From Prostheceraeus crozeri (taxonomy: Eukaryota; Platyhelminthes; Polycladida; Euryleptidae), in NCBI GenBank assembly GCA_907163375.1, contig CAJQUW010000932.1, forward strand, positions 434,001-498,000: a DNA stretch of 64,000 nt, given 5' to 3'. A program made the position numbers and the translations under genes. The stretch's first letter is position 1, and each line of letters starts with the position of its first letter. This document shows positions 37,344 through 48,528 of the stretch, piece after piece. The notes below the pieces were generated by a model. That model was given only the letters and a program-made list of their open reading frames with translations. It was not told where the DNA came from and did no database searches.

Positions 37344-38119
37344 CTAGTAATTCTCCTTCTTTGATTTGCGTTTTGATGCAGCATTCTTCTCCGACTTGCG
37401 CTTCGTACCACTGCTGTTAAGGATTTGATCAATTATGTCGTCCACGTTGGGCGGTTTTGGAATATATAGGATGGATTCCATATGCATGGAGAGAGAGGCT
37501 ATTTTATTATCCTTGTGCCGACCATAATATAGCCCATTCACTTTGAAAAGGATATCCCAAGTACCTTCTCCGACCTCATCACATCTGATGGGTATTGATT
37601 GATCTCCATCCTTTTTATAATAACTACACCAATGTGATACCGGTAGGCAAATGTGATTACCACCCCAAATCGTTCTATAGGGAGTATCCTTGGCATCTCT
37701 CGCCTTCCACTCTTGAGCAAGAGGAGTAGGAATGTCCATATTTAATGTCACGTACTCCTCAATGATATCAAGTTGGCAGCGAATGTACGGACTCACGGGG
37801 ATCAGTATGTAGTCCCCATACTGATTGTGCATTATCTTGACATCCGTGGAAGGGAGCATTCCCGTTTGGAGTACTACGCTATGATCGTCATAACGCAAGA
37901 CTTTTTTAAATTTACGCTGTAGCGGTGTAGGATTATGTACCTTGGTTGTTTCTTCCACTGGCCTCAGTTGTAGATGATCTGACCGTAGCGAACCTTGTAA
38001 CGTTTGACCGCCATTTTGTCCTACTAGTGCAGCAGATGGAGTAGATGCCTGAAAATGAAAAAAGATTGTATTAAGTTTACGTTCAAGGGAGGAGAGGGAG
38101 GGAAGTAGCGACTTACCAT
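37344..38119 (-). CDS. Conserved Polinton protein with an intron right after its ATG
   Basis: The main frame (204 codons, 37344-37958) stays open upstream to a splice acceptor (CATTTTCAG) at 38049; a consensus donor GTAAGTCG at 38116 follows an ATG at 38119. The 68-bp intron would thus separate the start codon from the rest. Protein features: KVLRYDDHSVVLQTG, GDYILIPVSPYI, GTWDILFKVNGLYYGRHKD and a Lys/Arg-rich tail (KRKSEKNAASKRKSKKE). The G-x-W-x-I-x-F-x-V-x-G-x-Y-x-G block looks like a beta-barrel, perhaps a single-stranded-DNA-binding protein; no family is firmly recognised. Present in copy 2. Confidence 0.6.
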
Positions 38120-38216
38120 TTTAGTTGGATAATAGAACAGGGAACTAGAGAGAGAAAATGTGCGTCCGTCACTCGTATGATTCAACGATGGAATGATTCT
38201 CACTGTGGAAGGCTCG

Positions 38217-38270
38217 CTATTTATAAAGAAATGCTTGATTCTCATTGGATGATGATCCTCATTGGACAAT
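38217..38270 (-). promoter_or_regulatory. Promoter: TATA and two inverted CCAAT boxes
   Basis: On the minus strand TATAAAT (38218-38225) is preceded by two CCAAT boxes (38244-38248 and 38261-38265). The transcript would start near 38190, ahead of the ATG at 38119. The same arrangement is conserved at 58051-58097 in copy 2. Confidence 0.6.
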
Positions 38271-38280
38271 AACATCAAGC

Positions 38281-41200
38281 TGATTCCAAATCTGGCCTCC
38301 GTTTACCCATCCGAGCCTTCGTTTTGGCGCTACAGCCCAAAACGTCCCAAATTCTAACTCTGTCGTTTTTCGCCAATGTCCCAAAATCTTATGGCGTCTC
38401 ACATCTAAACGAAGACAGATAGGAACAAGCCGTTTCTTTCAGTGAATTTGTCTCACTCTTAGATTTCAAACGAGCTATGGCACGACAAAATCCGTCCACT
38501 GGAAGTCAAGATTGAAGCTAGCTGTCCAGAGGGGGGGGAGGTCAGCGAAAATTTTTCTCTCCGATGGCGTTCAAATTCACCCTACCGATGCAGAATGTCA
38601 CGCTGAATCCGAATCCGGCCTCCGTTTTCTCATCCGATGCTTCGTTTGGGCGCTACACACCAAAACGTCCCAAATTCTAACTCTGTCGTTTTTTCGAAAA
38701 ATGTTGAAAATTTTTTCTCGCCGATTGCCTTGAAACTCACCATACAGATAGAGAATTTCACGCTGATTCCAAATCTGAAATCCGTTTTCCAATCCGATGC
38801 TTCGTTTTGAAGCTAGAGCCCAAAACGTCCCAAATTCTAACTCTGTCGTTTTTCGCCAATGTCCCAAAATCTTAAATGGCGTCTCACATCTAAACGAAGA
38901 CAGATAGGAACAAGCCGATTATTTCAGTGAATTTGTCTCACTCTTAGCTTTCAAACGAGCTATGGCACGACTAAATCCGTCCACTAGAAGCCAAGATCGA
39001 AGCGAGCTGTCCAGAGGGGGGGACGTCAGCGAAAATTTTTCTCTCCGATTGACTTGAAACTCACCATACCGATGCAGAATTTCACGCTGAATCCGAATCT
39101 GGCCTCCGTTTTCACATCCGATGCTTCGTTTGGGCGCTACACACCAAAACGTCCCAAATTCTAACTCTGTCGTTTTTTCGAAAAATGTTGAAAATTTTTT
39201 CTCGCCGATTGCCTTGAAACTCACCATACAGATAGAGAATTTCACGCTGATTCCAAATCTGAAATCCGTTTTCCAATCCGATGCTTCGTTTTGAAGCTAC
39301 AGCCCAAAACGTCCCAAATTCTAACTCTGTCGTTTTTCGCCAATGTCCCAAAATCTTAAATGGCGTCTCACATCTAAACGAAGACAGATAGGAACAAGCC
39401 GATTATTTCAGTGAATTTGTCTCACTCTTAGCTTTCAAACGAGCTATGGCACGACTAAATCCGTCCACTGGAAGCCAAGATCGAAGCGAGCTGTCCAGAG
39501 GGGGGGGACGTCAGCGAAAATTTTTCTCTCCGATGGCGTTCAAATTCACCATACCGATGCAGAATGTCACGCTGAATCCGAATCCGGCCTCCGTTTTCTC
39601 ATCCGATGCTTCGTTTGGGCGCTACACACCAAAACGTCCCAAATTCTAACTCTGTCGTTTTTTCGAAAAATGTTGAAAATTTTTTCTCGCCGATTGCCTT
39701 GAAACTCACCATACAGATAGAGAATTTCACGCTGATTCCAAATCTGAAATCCGTTTTCCAATCCGATGCTTCGTTTTGAAGCTAGAGCCCAAAACGTCCC
39801 AAATTCTAACTCTGTCGTTTTTCGCCAATGTCCCAAAATCTTAAATGGCGTCTCACATCTCAACGAAGACAGATAGGAACAAGCCGATTATTTCAGTGAA
39901 TTTGTCTCACTCTTAGCTTTCAAACGAGCTATGGCACGACTAAATCCGTCCACTGGAAGTCAAGATTGAAGCTAGCTGTCCAGAGGGGGGGGACGTCAGC
40001 GAAAATTTTTCTCTCCGATTGACTTGAAACTCACCCTACCGATGCAGAATTTCACGCTGAATCCGAATCTGGCCTCCGTTTTCTCATCCGATGCTTCGTT
40101 TGGGCGCTACACACCAAAACGTCCCAAATTCTAACTCTGTCGTTTTTTCGAAAAATGTTGAAAATTTTTTCTCGCCGATTGCCTTGAAACTCACCATACA
40201 GATAGAGAATTTCACGCTGATTCCAAATCTGAAATCCGTTTTCCAATCCGATGCTTCGTTTTGAAGCTACAGCCCAAAACGTCCCAAATTCTAACTCTGT
40301 CGTTTTTCGCCAATGTCCCAAAATCTTAAATGGCGTCTCACATCTAAACGAAGACAGATAGGAACAAGCCGATTATTTCAGTGAATTTGTCTCACTCTTA
40401 GCTTTCAAACGAGCTATGGCACGACTAAATCCGTCCACTGGAAGTCAAGATTGAAGCTAGCTGTCCAGAGGGGGGGGAGGTCAGCGAAAATTTTTCTCTC
40501 CGATGGCGTTCAAATTCACCCTACCGATGCAGAATGTCACGCTGAATCCGAATCCGGCCTCCGTTTTCTCATCCGATGCTTCGTTTGGGCGCTACACACC
40601 AAAACGTCCCAAATTCTAACTCTGTCGTTTTTTCGAAAAATGTTGAAAATTTTTTCTCGCCGATTGCCTTGAAACTCACCATACAGATAGAGAATTTCAC
40701 GCTGATTCCAAATCTGAAATCCGTTTTCCAATCCGATGCTTCGTTTTGAAGCTAGAGCCCAAAACGTCCCAAATTCTAACTCTGTCGTTTTTCGCCAATG
40801 TCCCAAAATCTTAAATGGCGTCTCACATCTCAACGAAGACAGATAGGAACAAGCCGATTATTTCAGTGAATTTGTCTCACTCTTAGCTTTCAAACGAGCT
40901 ATGGCACGACTAAATCCGTCCACTGGAAGTCAAGATTGAAGCTAGCTGTCCAGAGGGGGGGGACGTCAGCGAAAATTTTTCTCTCCGATTGACTTGAAAC
41001 TCACCCTACCGATGCAGAATTTCACGCTGAATCCGAATCTGGCCTCCGTTTTCACATCCGAGCACTCCTTCCACTCGAAACAACCCATTTTACAACCCAA
41101 CATTCAGCAGATTGCACGAAAAACATCACACACTATAGCCTCAAGACAAAACCTGGCGGTCGCCCAAGACCACCACGACACTCTGTCGTTCCAGAGGGGG

Positions 41201-41296
41201 GGAGTCAGACCCGAAGCACCACGGCGGCCGACCACGACACTCTGCCGTTCCAGAGGGGGGGGGCGCCGGTCGAGTGTTCGCCGTTTTCTTACTACT
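38281..41296 (-). repeat. Right end of Polinton copy 1 with about six 485-bp higher-order repeats
   Basis: GCTGTCCAGAGGGGGG recurs at 38521, 39006, 39490, 39975, 40460 and 40945, a 484-485-bp period. Each unit contains two or three diverged sub-repeats built on AACGAAGCATCGGAT and GAAAACGGA-type words. The outermost 250 bp (41040-41296) is the true inverted terminus shared with the left end. G-tracts of 7-9 bases mark each unit. The copies are nearly identical, which implies recent expansion or homogenisation. Confidence 0.88.
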
Positions 41297-41302
41297 CATG
41301 GT
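41297..41302. repeat. Right 6-bp target site duplication of Polinton copy 1 (CATGGT)
   Basis: Exact repeat of 11761-11766, directly after the right terminus TTTTCTTACTACT. Confidence 0.9.
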
Positions 41303-42439
41303 GGCTCTATTTTTGTTTACTGTGGAGGAGGAAGTTCAAACGGGATAGGATTTTCTATAGGCTTTCACATTTTGTTTATATGCATGCACTTCAAGCAGTG
41401 TAACGATCATGTGGGAGAAGATTTTTTTAGCTCTGTTACATATAACAAAACTGCGTCGTAGAAGCATCAGCGCAATATTCTTAAAAGTGCAATGATGCTT
41501 TTCGTACGTCTTAAACATGTTTAAAACGCATGTTCAAGACATATCTTTTATCATGTGTTTAAGACACTGCCGAAAAATGAGGATACTTGAGACAATTTTT
41601 TAAAACTCTGAGGCCTAGACGCCTAGACGCTTTCTACAAATAGCTTTATTTTGCTGCTGTTAGCCAACATCGATAACGCGCCATCATTGCATAGTAAACA
41701 ATTTGCCAGATTTGCTTTCCTTAGCAAATGTATCGAATTTGTACTGTCTCAAGTTAGTTTGGGGTTACTTGCGACACATGTCCTATTTTTTTTAAAAAAA
41801 GCAAATCATGAGATTTCAAATGTAGAATTATTGCAGAATGTATCAGGAGAATGTATCATGAAAAAAATTTTAATGTCTGTCGCTTTCTTATAAAACTTTT
41901 TTCATCAACGGTCATCAACTGATGACATCATCAAAAGTTTTGAAAGTGCATGCACATCAGTCAAATAATTCGAGGTCAATGATTCAAAATATTTATGAGT
42001 AGCAATAAGCTAAGATTAATGGTAAATGATTTTGACAGCAATAAGAGCGTTTAAGAATAATTAGTATTGACACTGCTGTATATAGTCAAAATTGTCATCC
42101 ACGGCTAGTCAAAGTTCGTGCAAGTACATTTCGCCTTCTTCAACACTTCAAGATCACAGACCTAATCCCTTCTATCTGCGGTCATTTGTGAAGATATCAT
42201 CTCTTTCAAGCCGGACATAGTGACGTGTATAATCACATTCGTATCACTCCGTTACAAAATTCACATTCACTTCCTTCGTTTCTACTAGTTGTTTTCTTCT
42301 ATATATGACTTTGCCATATTTGACCAATATGACTTAGCAAACAAATTGATTTTGATTCTCTATAGAGACTATTCCCTATTTGTTGAGACAGAAAACATTT
42401 ATATACGCTTATCGAAGATACTAGTAACTGAAACATTAA
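41303..42439. other. Intergenic sequence, no gene seen
   Basis: AT-rich sequence with no convincing frame, RNA or repeat. A short duplicated motif (GCCTAGAC twice near 41610) is the only structure noticed. Confidence 0.4.
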
Positions 42440-43185
42440 TTTATTTGTCTCTGTGCATGCATTCTAGATATCCTATCACCTGATTGACCTGTAAAACAGC
42501 TTATCTCCCGCACGGGAGATAATGCTTACTCCAATGCACTTGAAGGAGCGTAGTCTATGCCAATTATGTAGTCTATACAAAAGGGGGAGAAATGCACTCC
42601 TAATTTGCATAGATTACGTTCCTTCCAATGCATTGGAGTAAATATTATCTTCGGCGCAGGCAATAATCTGCTTTATTTTTCACCGTGCGTATGATGTAGA
42701 TATCCTGTCACCTTATTTTACCTGTAAAGCAGATTACTGCACGGGCGTGCAGTAATATTTTCATTATTGCACTGGTTGAATTATAGATTTCTATATAGAT
42801 ATATGCGATTGAATTATAAAACCCGCTTATTCTTTCACCATAGAATTAGATTAGTCATAATGGTCATGATATCGGTGAAAAATAAAATTGCCTACAAAAC
42901 TCGCGCAAAGATATCCATCTTTTGCTTTCTCCTCGATCAACATTCCATGCCCTCGCCCTTCGGGCTCGTGCATAGATATGTTGACCTCGAAGAAAGCAAT
43001 AAAGATGGATATTTTGCACTAGTTGCGTAAATAACTAGTACAGGTCAAATATAGCAATAGGACATTTACAATACATGCACGGAGCCAAGTAATAGTTATT
43101 TATTTGTCTCCGTGTATGTAATGTAGATATCCCATCGCTTTATTTGACTGTAAAGCAGATTATTGCCCACCCGGGAGATAATGTT
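42440..43185. repeat. Cluster of dispersed and fold-back repeats
   Basis: A unit of about 80 bp (TAGATATCC ... TGTAAA(A/G)CAG ... then a short palindromic CCCGxxCGGG-type motif) occurs at about 42440-42525, 42671-42760 and 43099-43185. Between them lie hairpins: arms 42526-42560 / 42607-42641, and arms 42905-42942 / 42979-43018, the latter with a loop containing CGCCCTTCGGGC. This is the look of fold-back or MITE-type elements nested together. Confidence 0.6.
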
Positions 43186-43471
43186 TTATCCAATCATGGA
43201 CTCCAATGCACTGGAAGGAGCATTCATGCCTCAGCATCATGGCATTCCATCATGGTTACCGGACATAAATGGGAAATTTCCAATTTATGCCCGCGAATTT
43301 CAATGTTTTTTCAATGAAACTAGAACTTCCCATTTATACCCTTTTCATATACTTATCCTAGGCATAATCATTTCAATGCTATTTCTCGTTCATCGACTTC
43401 TATGGACCACGTCACAAGTACTTTTTAATCCATGATATAGTTCAGGCGGTTCAGGCATGAATAGAAATAAT

Positions 43472-43523
43472 AGCTATCTGTCGTTGGGTATAAATTCCAA
43501 TTTATGCCCAACGACAGATAGCT
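43472..43523. repeat. 25-bp-arm palindrome
   Basis: Arms 43472-43496 and 43499-43523 are reverse complements with one mismatch and only a 2-bp spacer, containing TATCTGTCGTTGGG. It belongs to the same fold-back-rich zone. Confidence 0.75.
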
Positions 43524-43617
43524 TCTTCTTAGGTAATTCTACCTGTAGGCAGGTCCGCAACATGGCGACACTTCTCGCTTTAGCGCACGTTCCTTGAACT
43601 CATGATAATGGGTATTC

Positions 43618-43860
43618 GTGATGGAGTCTGTCAGCATGACTCTCTCTCTCTTCCTTCCTCGAGAGCGTTTGCCTTCCATTCTTCCCTCGATCACCAATCT
43701 GAATATCCTGCTATGTCGGATATTATGCGCAGCCCATTTCCTCTTCTGTGGTAGATTGATTTCATTAAATGCCTTTCTTCTCTCACTTTCTCCACTTGAC
43801 TTTCATGATACGTCTCCAGCAGCACATCTCAAAAGCTTCTAGTTTCTTCATATCGGCCTT
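43618..43860 (-). pseudogene. 3' fragment of a LINE reverse transcriptase
   Basis: On the minus strand the sequence reads KKLEAFEMCCWRRIMKVKWR, then a diverged middle, then VIEGRMEGKRSRGRKRES. K-x-E-x-F-E-M-W-x-x-R-R-M-L-x-I-x-W and I-E-G-x-x-E-G-K-R-x-R-G-R are characteristic C-terminal motifs of animal LINE ORF2 proteins. Stops and frame changes interrupt it, so it is a dead 5'-truncated copy. Confidence 0.6.
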
Positions 43861-44209
43861 CTTCGGCGTCTGAGTAGACGTTGATACTTTCCCAGTTCAT
43901 TTTCACTTGTATTAGAATGAAATGATTAATGTATTACGGAAGATCTCAAACCGTGTGCTTTTTGTAGCTGCAAAAAGATATCGCAATGAATGCTCTCAAA
44001 TGTTGCAGACAGGTCTGGTGAATTCATCGGCTTTTTGATTCTCAATCGTAACTTTCGAAATAACGTCCTACATCAAAGCACTTCAGTACTGTGATTCACA
44101 AATGCGACAGAGTGTGCATGTCATGAGAACTGCAAAGTCCCAACAGCTTCAGTTACTTAAGAAAATTGTGATCATTCTGCAATTGCAATTATTGCATTGA
44201 ATCAAATGT

Positions 44210-44700
44210 TGACCATCTGCATCTGCATCCGCACAGATGCAAATCCGGATTCGGAAATTTGACATCCTGCGGATATGGATCGCATGCGTAATGCGGATCG
44301 ATGATGCATGTTCGATTATTCGGAATACATGTTTTATTCATATTATCTTGGTTTGAAAATTTGGTCAAACAAGTACTTATCAGGCAATAATTGACTTTTA
44401 GATGATTGCGATTAATTAAAATCAACAAATTATTTTTTCCTTTTTTCCTTCCTACTCACAGTTGAGAGATTCAGGGCATTGAATTGTAGAATTTTGCAGC
44501 TTGAATCATTCATATCTATGGTGGAATCATGCGGCATAAGTACTTACATAGTACATTCAGTGTTGGGCACGCAAATATAAAAAATTGCACCGCAATCGCA
44601 ACATCTAAAAATTCGTTGCGGTCGCTATCGCAACCACAACCGAAAATTATCAAAATTGTGGTCGCAAGTGCAATTCACAACCGCAATATTTTATAAGATT
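44210..44700. repeat. Iterated-word sequence resembling hAT-type termini
   Basis: Near 44220-44300 words such as GCATC, GCGGAT and ATCCGCA recur on both strands; at 44558 CAGTGTTGGGCACGC begins, followed by many CGCAA words. CAGTGTTGGGC is a common hAT terminus and iterated short words near the ends are common in that superfamily. No matching second terminus was identified. Confidence 0.35.
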
Positions 44701-45461
44701 CACTGCTCGAGACACCAATCACAAGCAGAGTATAAAGTGTAGCATGTGCGACACATTCTCATGTAATATAGGCCTACCTATCTTAGGTAGCAGGTTGCAT
44801 ATGTAGGCCCATTTACTATCTGAGACCGAATGCAGGGGACAAATGTGATAAATAATGTGATAATTGTAACAAATTGATATGTTATGATATAAATGTACTT
44901 TTACACGTATATATCTTAGAAGCTTGACTATCTGCATCATCAAGAGTCCATGCATAACATAACAATAAGTTGAAGCACATTGCCGGTGAATCATACCAAG
45001 GACGCAAACTTCGATATTGGAGTTGAAGTGCAGAATCACTGTCAAAAATGATGATTCTGCATGCGCTAAAGCGGTTGATACATCCTCAGTAGAAAAAGTG
45101 GAATAGAAAATTATGGCTCTAGGGCCCCTCAGGTCTCTGACGGTAAACATACAGTATACTGCAAGAACACAGCGTCAAAATTACATCAATGCAAAATGAA
45201 TTGCAGACTTTATAATGCAGTTAGAAATAAATCGTGTCATGTACCTTAGAAGAGATATCTTATGAAAGAATATGATATGAAATTAAAGTCCACATTCGAA
45301 GAACCAGGACCATTTCTATTGCTAAACGTATTATTATGATGAAATTGGATCAAGATATAGTTATGACTTAAGTATCAATGCACATGAAATCATTTAAAAA
45401 GGCGTACAAAAAATCGGAAAATTCGACGCACACGCTGAATAGGCTAAATGGTTCCAAACAT

Positions 45462-45565
45462 CGGATAACTGAGGCGCACGTGGATATTTGAATACACGCG
45501 TCGGATATTTGAATGCACACATCAGATAATTGAATGCCCGTTTCGGATATTTGGATGCACACATC
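45462..45565. repeat. 21-bp tandem repeat, about five units
   Basis: Units GGATATTTGAATGCACACATC and variants begin at 45462, 45482, 45503, 45524 and 45545. The opposite strand reads as a heptapeptide repeat, but no start or context supports coding. Confidence 0.8.
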
Positions 45566-46358
45566 GGACATATAGCGGAAAAAGCTATAGTTCCGTAAAT
45601 TACAATTTTAAAGCTGTACGAGCACTACAAGCTTCTTCCTATGAAAAGTGTTCATTTGAAGTGCGAACGTTGCAGTGATGTTATTATCATAGCATGGAAA
45701 TCCTTCATTGGAAATATCAAAACTCAAAAGACTGCTTGCCACTCAAATTGAAAATATTATACAAAAAATTTAAAAGACTAATTACAATGTAGGCATATTG
45801 CTACAAGCACGTCAAGGCATAATATTACGTGCAAGTCAGGATTGAATCCGGGTCAAACCGGAATACTAACCTGAATACCTTGTGCGATCCACAATCGACT
45901 CAAATGAGCCCAATTGACCAGGATAATTTTTCACAACTAAAAGCGGCTATAGACTAATCATTAATTGACATTGTTTGCTTTGATAATCCTTTCTAACTCA
46001 ATTTTTTGAATGCTACAAGCTAAGAGTAGCGTTGGAAGAATGTTGCAAGTATACAATAAAAAATATTTACTGTCGACAGCCACCTCCGACTTTATTGTAT
46101 TACGTATGTCAATGCCTATTGGTATTTTATGCGTGCATACATAATGCGTACATTTTCAGTTAGATTTTCAATACTTGTAAGATCAAATATTAGTAATAGT
46201 AGCATCTTTGGCATCATGTGTATCTTCCGATTTCCATGGCTTGAATATGCACTTTAGTTTCTCGGTCACCATGATATGCAGAGATGCCATCAATCTGATT
46301 CATCATTTAGAATTTTTGTATTATAGAAACACTAAAACATCATGAAATTACCCGATGT
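45566..46358. other. Intergenic sequence downstream of the host gene, no gene seen
   Basis: AT-rich with no supported feature. The 3' untranslated region of the minus-strand host gene must begin here. Confidence 0.4.
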
Positions 46359-46561
46359 TTAATTCAGTCGGCTATAATTACTGAAAAAGCATCTGCAACG
46401 ATATCTGCAACAACAGCAACAAATCAGAATTAGTAAAATAAATCCCACAATCAATCCAGCCAAAGGTTTCGCTTTCACTTGAACGCAGCAAAATTGAATG
46501 TCGTCTCCATTGTCACAACAAGCTGCTCTTGCAAATTTTGAAAGAAACGGTTCCAACACGT
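46359..46561 (-). CDS. Host gene for small six-cysteine membrane protein, last exon
   Basis: A strong acceptor (TTTTTCTTTCAG on the minus strand) ends at 46562 and opens 203 bases: DVLEPFLSKFARAACC, then QFCCVQ, a single membrane helix (LAGLIVGFILLILI), five consecutive cysteines and a basic RYRCRCFF, with a stop at 46359. Together with the first exon (49448-49580, matching phase 1) this gives about 111 residues with a signal peptide, six extracellular cysteines, one helix and a Cys-rich juxtamembrane tail, the layout of the STMC6 superfamily (Shisa, CYYR1, WBP1/VOPP1). Further exons inside the 2.9-kb intron are not excluded. Members act as adaptors in membrane trafficking; function here unknown. 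Confidence 0.6.
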
Positions 46562-46802
46562 CTGAAAGAAAAATATTGACAGTTATTTAGTGTCACAATA
46601 ATTATTGACTGTTTCTTATGACTGTAAGCATTGTTCGAAATCACAACATTGTTATCTCATATTCAGTATTTTGCTATATGTACATAAAGATGATGGTTTT
46701 GCACCACTGAGGAAGCTCAGATTTGCTATGAATTAAAAATTACAATGCGCTAGAACAACCGGAAATCGCATATTAAGGAGAATTAAAATAGAAAGAATAG
46801 AA

Positions 46803-47140
46803 AGATGTCCTCATACTTGAACAAAAATTCCTTGGCAGCCGTAGACGTTGCGTTTCTATGCCCAGGTAAACTGGCACTCAGCAATCTTTATAACTATCAA
46901 CCGCACGGCAAAGCCAGAATAAATAAACGCAAAGCAGCCTGTTGTGCAGTCCTTAAGGTTGTTCATCCACTCTAGATATTTTAAACTATTTTGGGTCATT
47001 CCGAGCCGTACTGACGAGCCCCTGTAGGGCGAAACGCAGCGTCTATGGCTGCCAAGGAATTTTCGTGCTTAAATTGTTCAAGTCTGAGGACATCTTTCTA
47101 TTCTGTGCCCAGGCGAACTGGCACTCTGCAATCTTTATGA
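46803..47140 (+). mobile_element. Short hammerhead-bearing retroelement piece with inverted and direct repeats
   Basis: Arms 46803-46856 and 47031-47095 are inverted copies (sharing TTCCTTGGCAGCC and the 3' half of the ribozyme), while a 40-bp segment at 46854-46893 is repeated directly at 47101-47140 (CCCAGG, then AACTGGCACTC). Mixed inverted and direct partial repeats around a hammerhead are typical of Penelope-like elements with their pseudo-LTRs, or of small retrozymes. It sits in the intron of the minus-strand host gene. Confidence 0.5.
47004..47050 (+). ncRNA. Hammerhead ribozyme, type I
   Basis: Stem I AGCCGTA (47004-47010) pairs with TATGGCT (47044-47050) with one G-U wobble. Core CTGACGA is at 47011-47017. 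Stem II GCCC/GGGC (47018-47021 with 47027-47030) has loop CTGTA. Core GAAA is at 47031-47034. Stem III is A-C-G / C-G-T (47034-47036 with 47040-47042), and the GTC cleavage triplet ends at 47043. All invariant bases (CUGANGA, GAAA, UH) are present and all three helices form. This short-stem-III form is known from Penelope-like elements, where it self-cleaves the transcript. Confidence 0.8.
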
Positions 47141-48390
47141 TAATGAGGAGAATTAAGTTACAGTTACCAATAAGTAATACCTGAATATGAAGTAAAAAAT
47201 TTGAATGTTTGAAATACAACAGCAACAGGGTATTTCCAAAATAAAAAGCTATACAGTACAACGGCATACTATTTGTCGCAAAATTATTGCAAGAGCAATA
47301 ACACAATCCCCTGAAAAAATGTGAAAATGAATTTAATTGCATATAAAAGTATTTAAACATACACAAAATTGCAATGAAAATGAAAATTTATATCGCAATG
47401 GAAATATCCAGAATAAATATTTTCTCTATTATGCTGAATTTGAGGTATTTTTTGTAGCTGACTCTAAATGTGACTGGAATATTCATTTAGTCAGTCGCTG
47501 TGATACTCTCTTGAACTGATTCCGAGGCGACTGGTGATACAGTGCTGTCCTTCATAAGTATTGGTCGCATCTGTATTCGTTCCTTATTTCCAATTATTTT
47601 GCTTTCTCACTTCTAATTCTGAGGTTCTGAGGAGTACAATGAATCCATTACACATTATTTTTCTACATATACGGGCCTATGTGTTAATTCTTGTACAAAA
47701 GGACACCCATTCCAATGGCGTCCCACTGCAATAGTTCTTCCCACTAATTTTTGAAATAATGAAAAGGACGCCCCCAGCTCTCTGCCAGCACACCAAAGCC
47801 ATGTAGGGATTCGAATTCGAAAAAAGCAATCGTCAAATATTCGAATCTCTGGGACTTTAAACATCTGATTCTCTTGGATAGGACATCTACGGTATCTGTA
47901 GCATTCTTTTAACTATTTGATGAGATAATCCACGTGTTTCTCTTGCAAAAATGTTCCATACAGGGTTCTTTTGTAGCTTCCCACCGCCAGTGCCACAACA
48001 TTCCTTGCTTTACGGTGATAGCAAGAAATCGAATGCGATCATATCACTAGGAATATGAGTATCCCACTGGGAAACTCATGCTGACGGCGATGATGACTCA
48101 CAATATGTGACGTCATAAACTGCGTACGCGTGGACTAACTTCAAAGGGACCCTATGCTTTGCGATAAATCTTACATCAAGACATTTTTGAAGAATTTGAT
48201 AAATGTTTCTACTGTGAATGTTGCTCATCCGATAGGATGCTCTGAAAGTTGCGTGATCTCGTTTTTCATGCTTTCATCATCATTCTACCACTTTTTAAAG
48301 ATTCTGTTATGTTGCACTGTAAGCCTATCAGCTTAATTTTAAAAATCCCTTAAAATTTACCTTAAGCATCTTCATGTATAGCCTACCAGC
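47141..48390. other. Intron sequence of the host gene, no other feature
   Basis: AT-rich DNA within the predicted intron. Frames here are short and unsupported. Confidence 0.4.
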
Positions 48391-48393
48391 ATG

Positions 48394-48528
48394 ATGGCAA
48401 AGCCTATTTCACTGTCGAGCTCTCTTCTTTGGTTAGCATTTATTAATGCAATTTTCAATCAGCAAAAAGTACAGTACTCAGCATGGACTCAAGTTATCAA
48501 GAATCAAATGGAAATAGACAGAATCAAG
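48394..48528 (+). CDS. Candidate first exon with signal peptide (low support)
   Basis: From the second of two adjacent ATGs (48394), MAKPISLSSSLLWLAF and INAIFNQQ look like a signal peptide; the frame runs to ATCAAG|GTAATC, an acceptable splice donor at about 48528. No following exon was identified, and it lies inside the intron of the opposite-strand host gene, so it may be a chance frame. Confidence 0.2.

Larger units (their letters stand above)
11767..41296. mobile_element. Polinton/Maverick, copy 1, about 29.5 kb, mostly whole
   Basis: Termini AGTAGTAAGAAAACGGCG (left) and the reverse complement (right) with a perfect CATGGT duplication define the element. It carries protein-primed DNA polymerase B, retroviral-type integrase with chromodomain, adenain-like protease, packaging ATPase, double-jelly-roll major capsid and penton-like minor capsid proteins: the full Polinton set. 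It also has RING, exonuclease-like, PC4-like and TBP-like proteins. Most genes have long open frames; roughly half a dozen breaks are seen overall, mainly in the minor capsid genes. The perfect duplication and matching ends suggest a recent insertion. A strange A-poor block occupies its middle. Confidence 0.93.

Noticed and set aside
38512-40833. Recurring frames of about 70-110 codons in each 485-bp Polinton end repeat (and at 12144-12616)
   Set aside because: They repeat only because the DNA repeats; they lack consistent starts, run on both strands and match no domain.
42767-43435. Frames of 87 and 90 codons in the fold-back zone
   Set aside because: They span palindromes and dispersed repeats and have no protein-like conservation.
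45462-45565. CRISPR-like array
   Set aside because: 21-bp units are directly adjacent with no spacers; it is a plain minisatellite in a eukaryotic genome. The 206-bp repeats are likewise contiguous.
47043-47366. 107-codon minus-strand frame with hydrophobic content
   Set aside because: It overlaps the ribozyme-bearing repeat and has no start context or domain; likely chance in AT-rich DNA.
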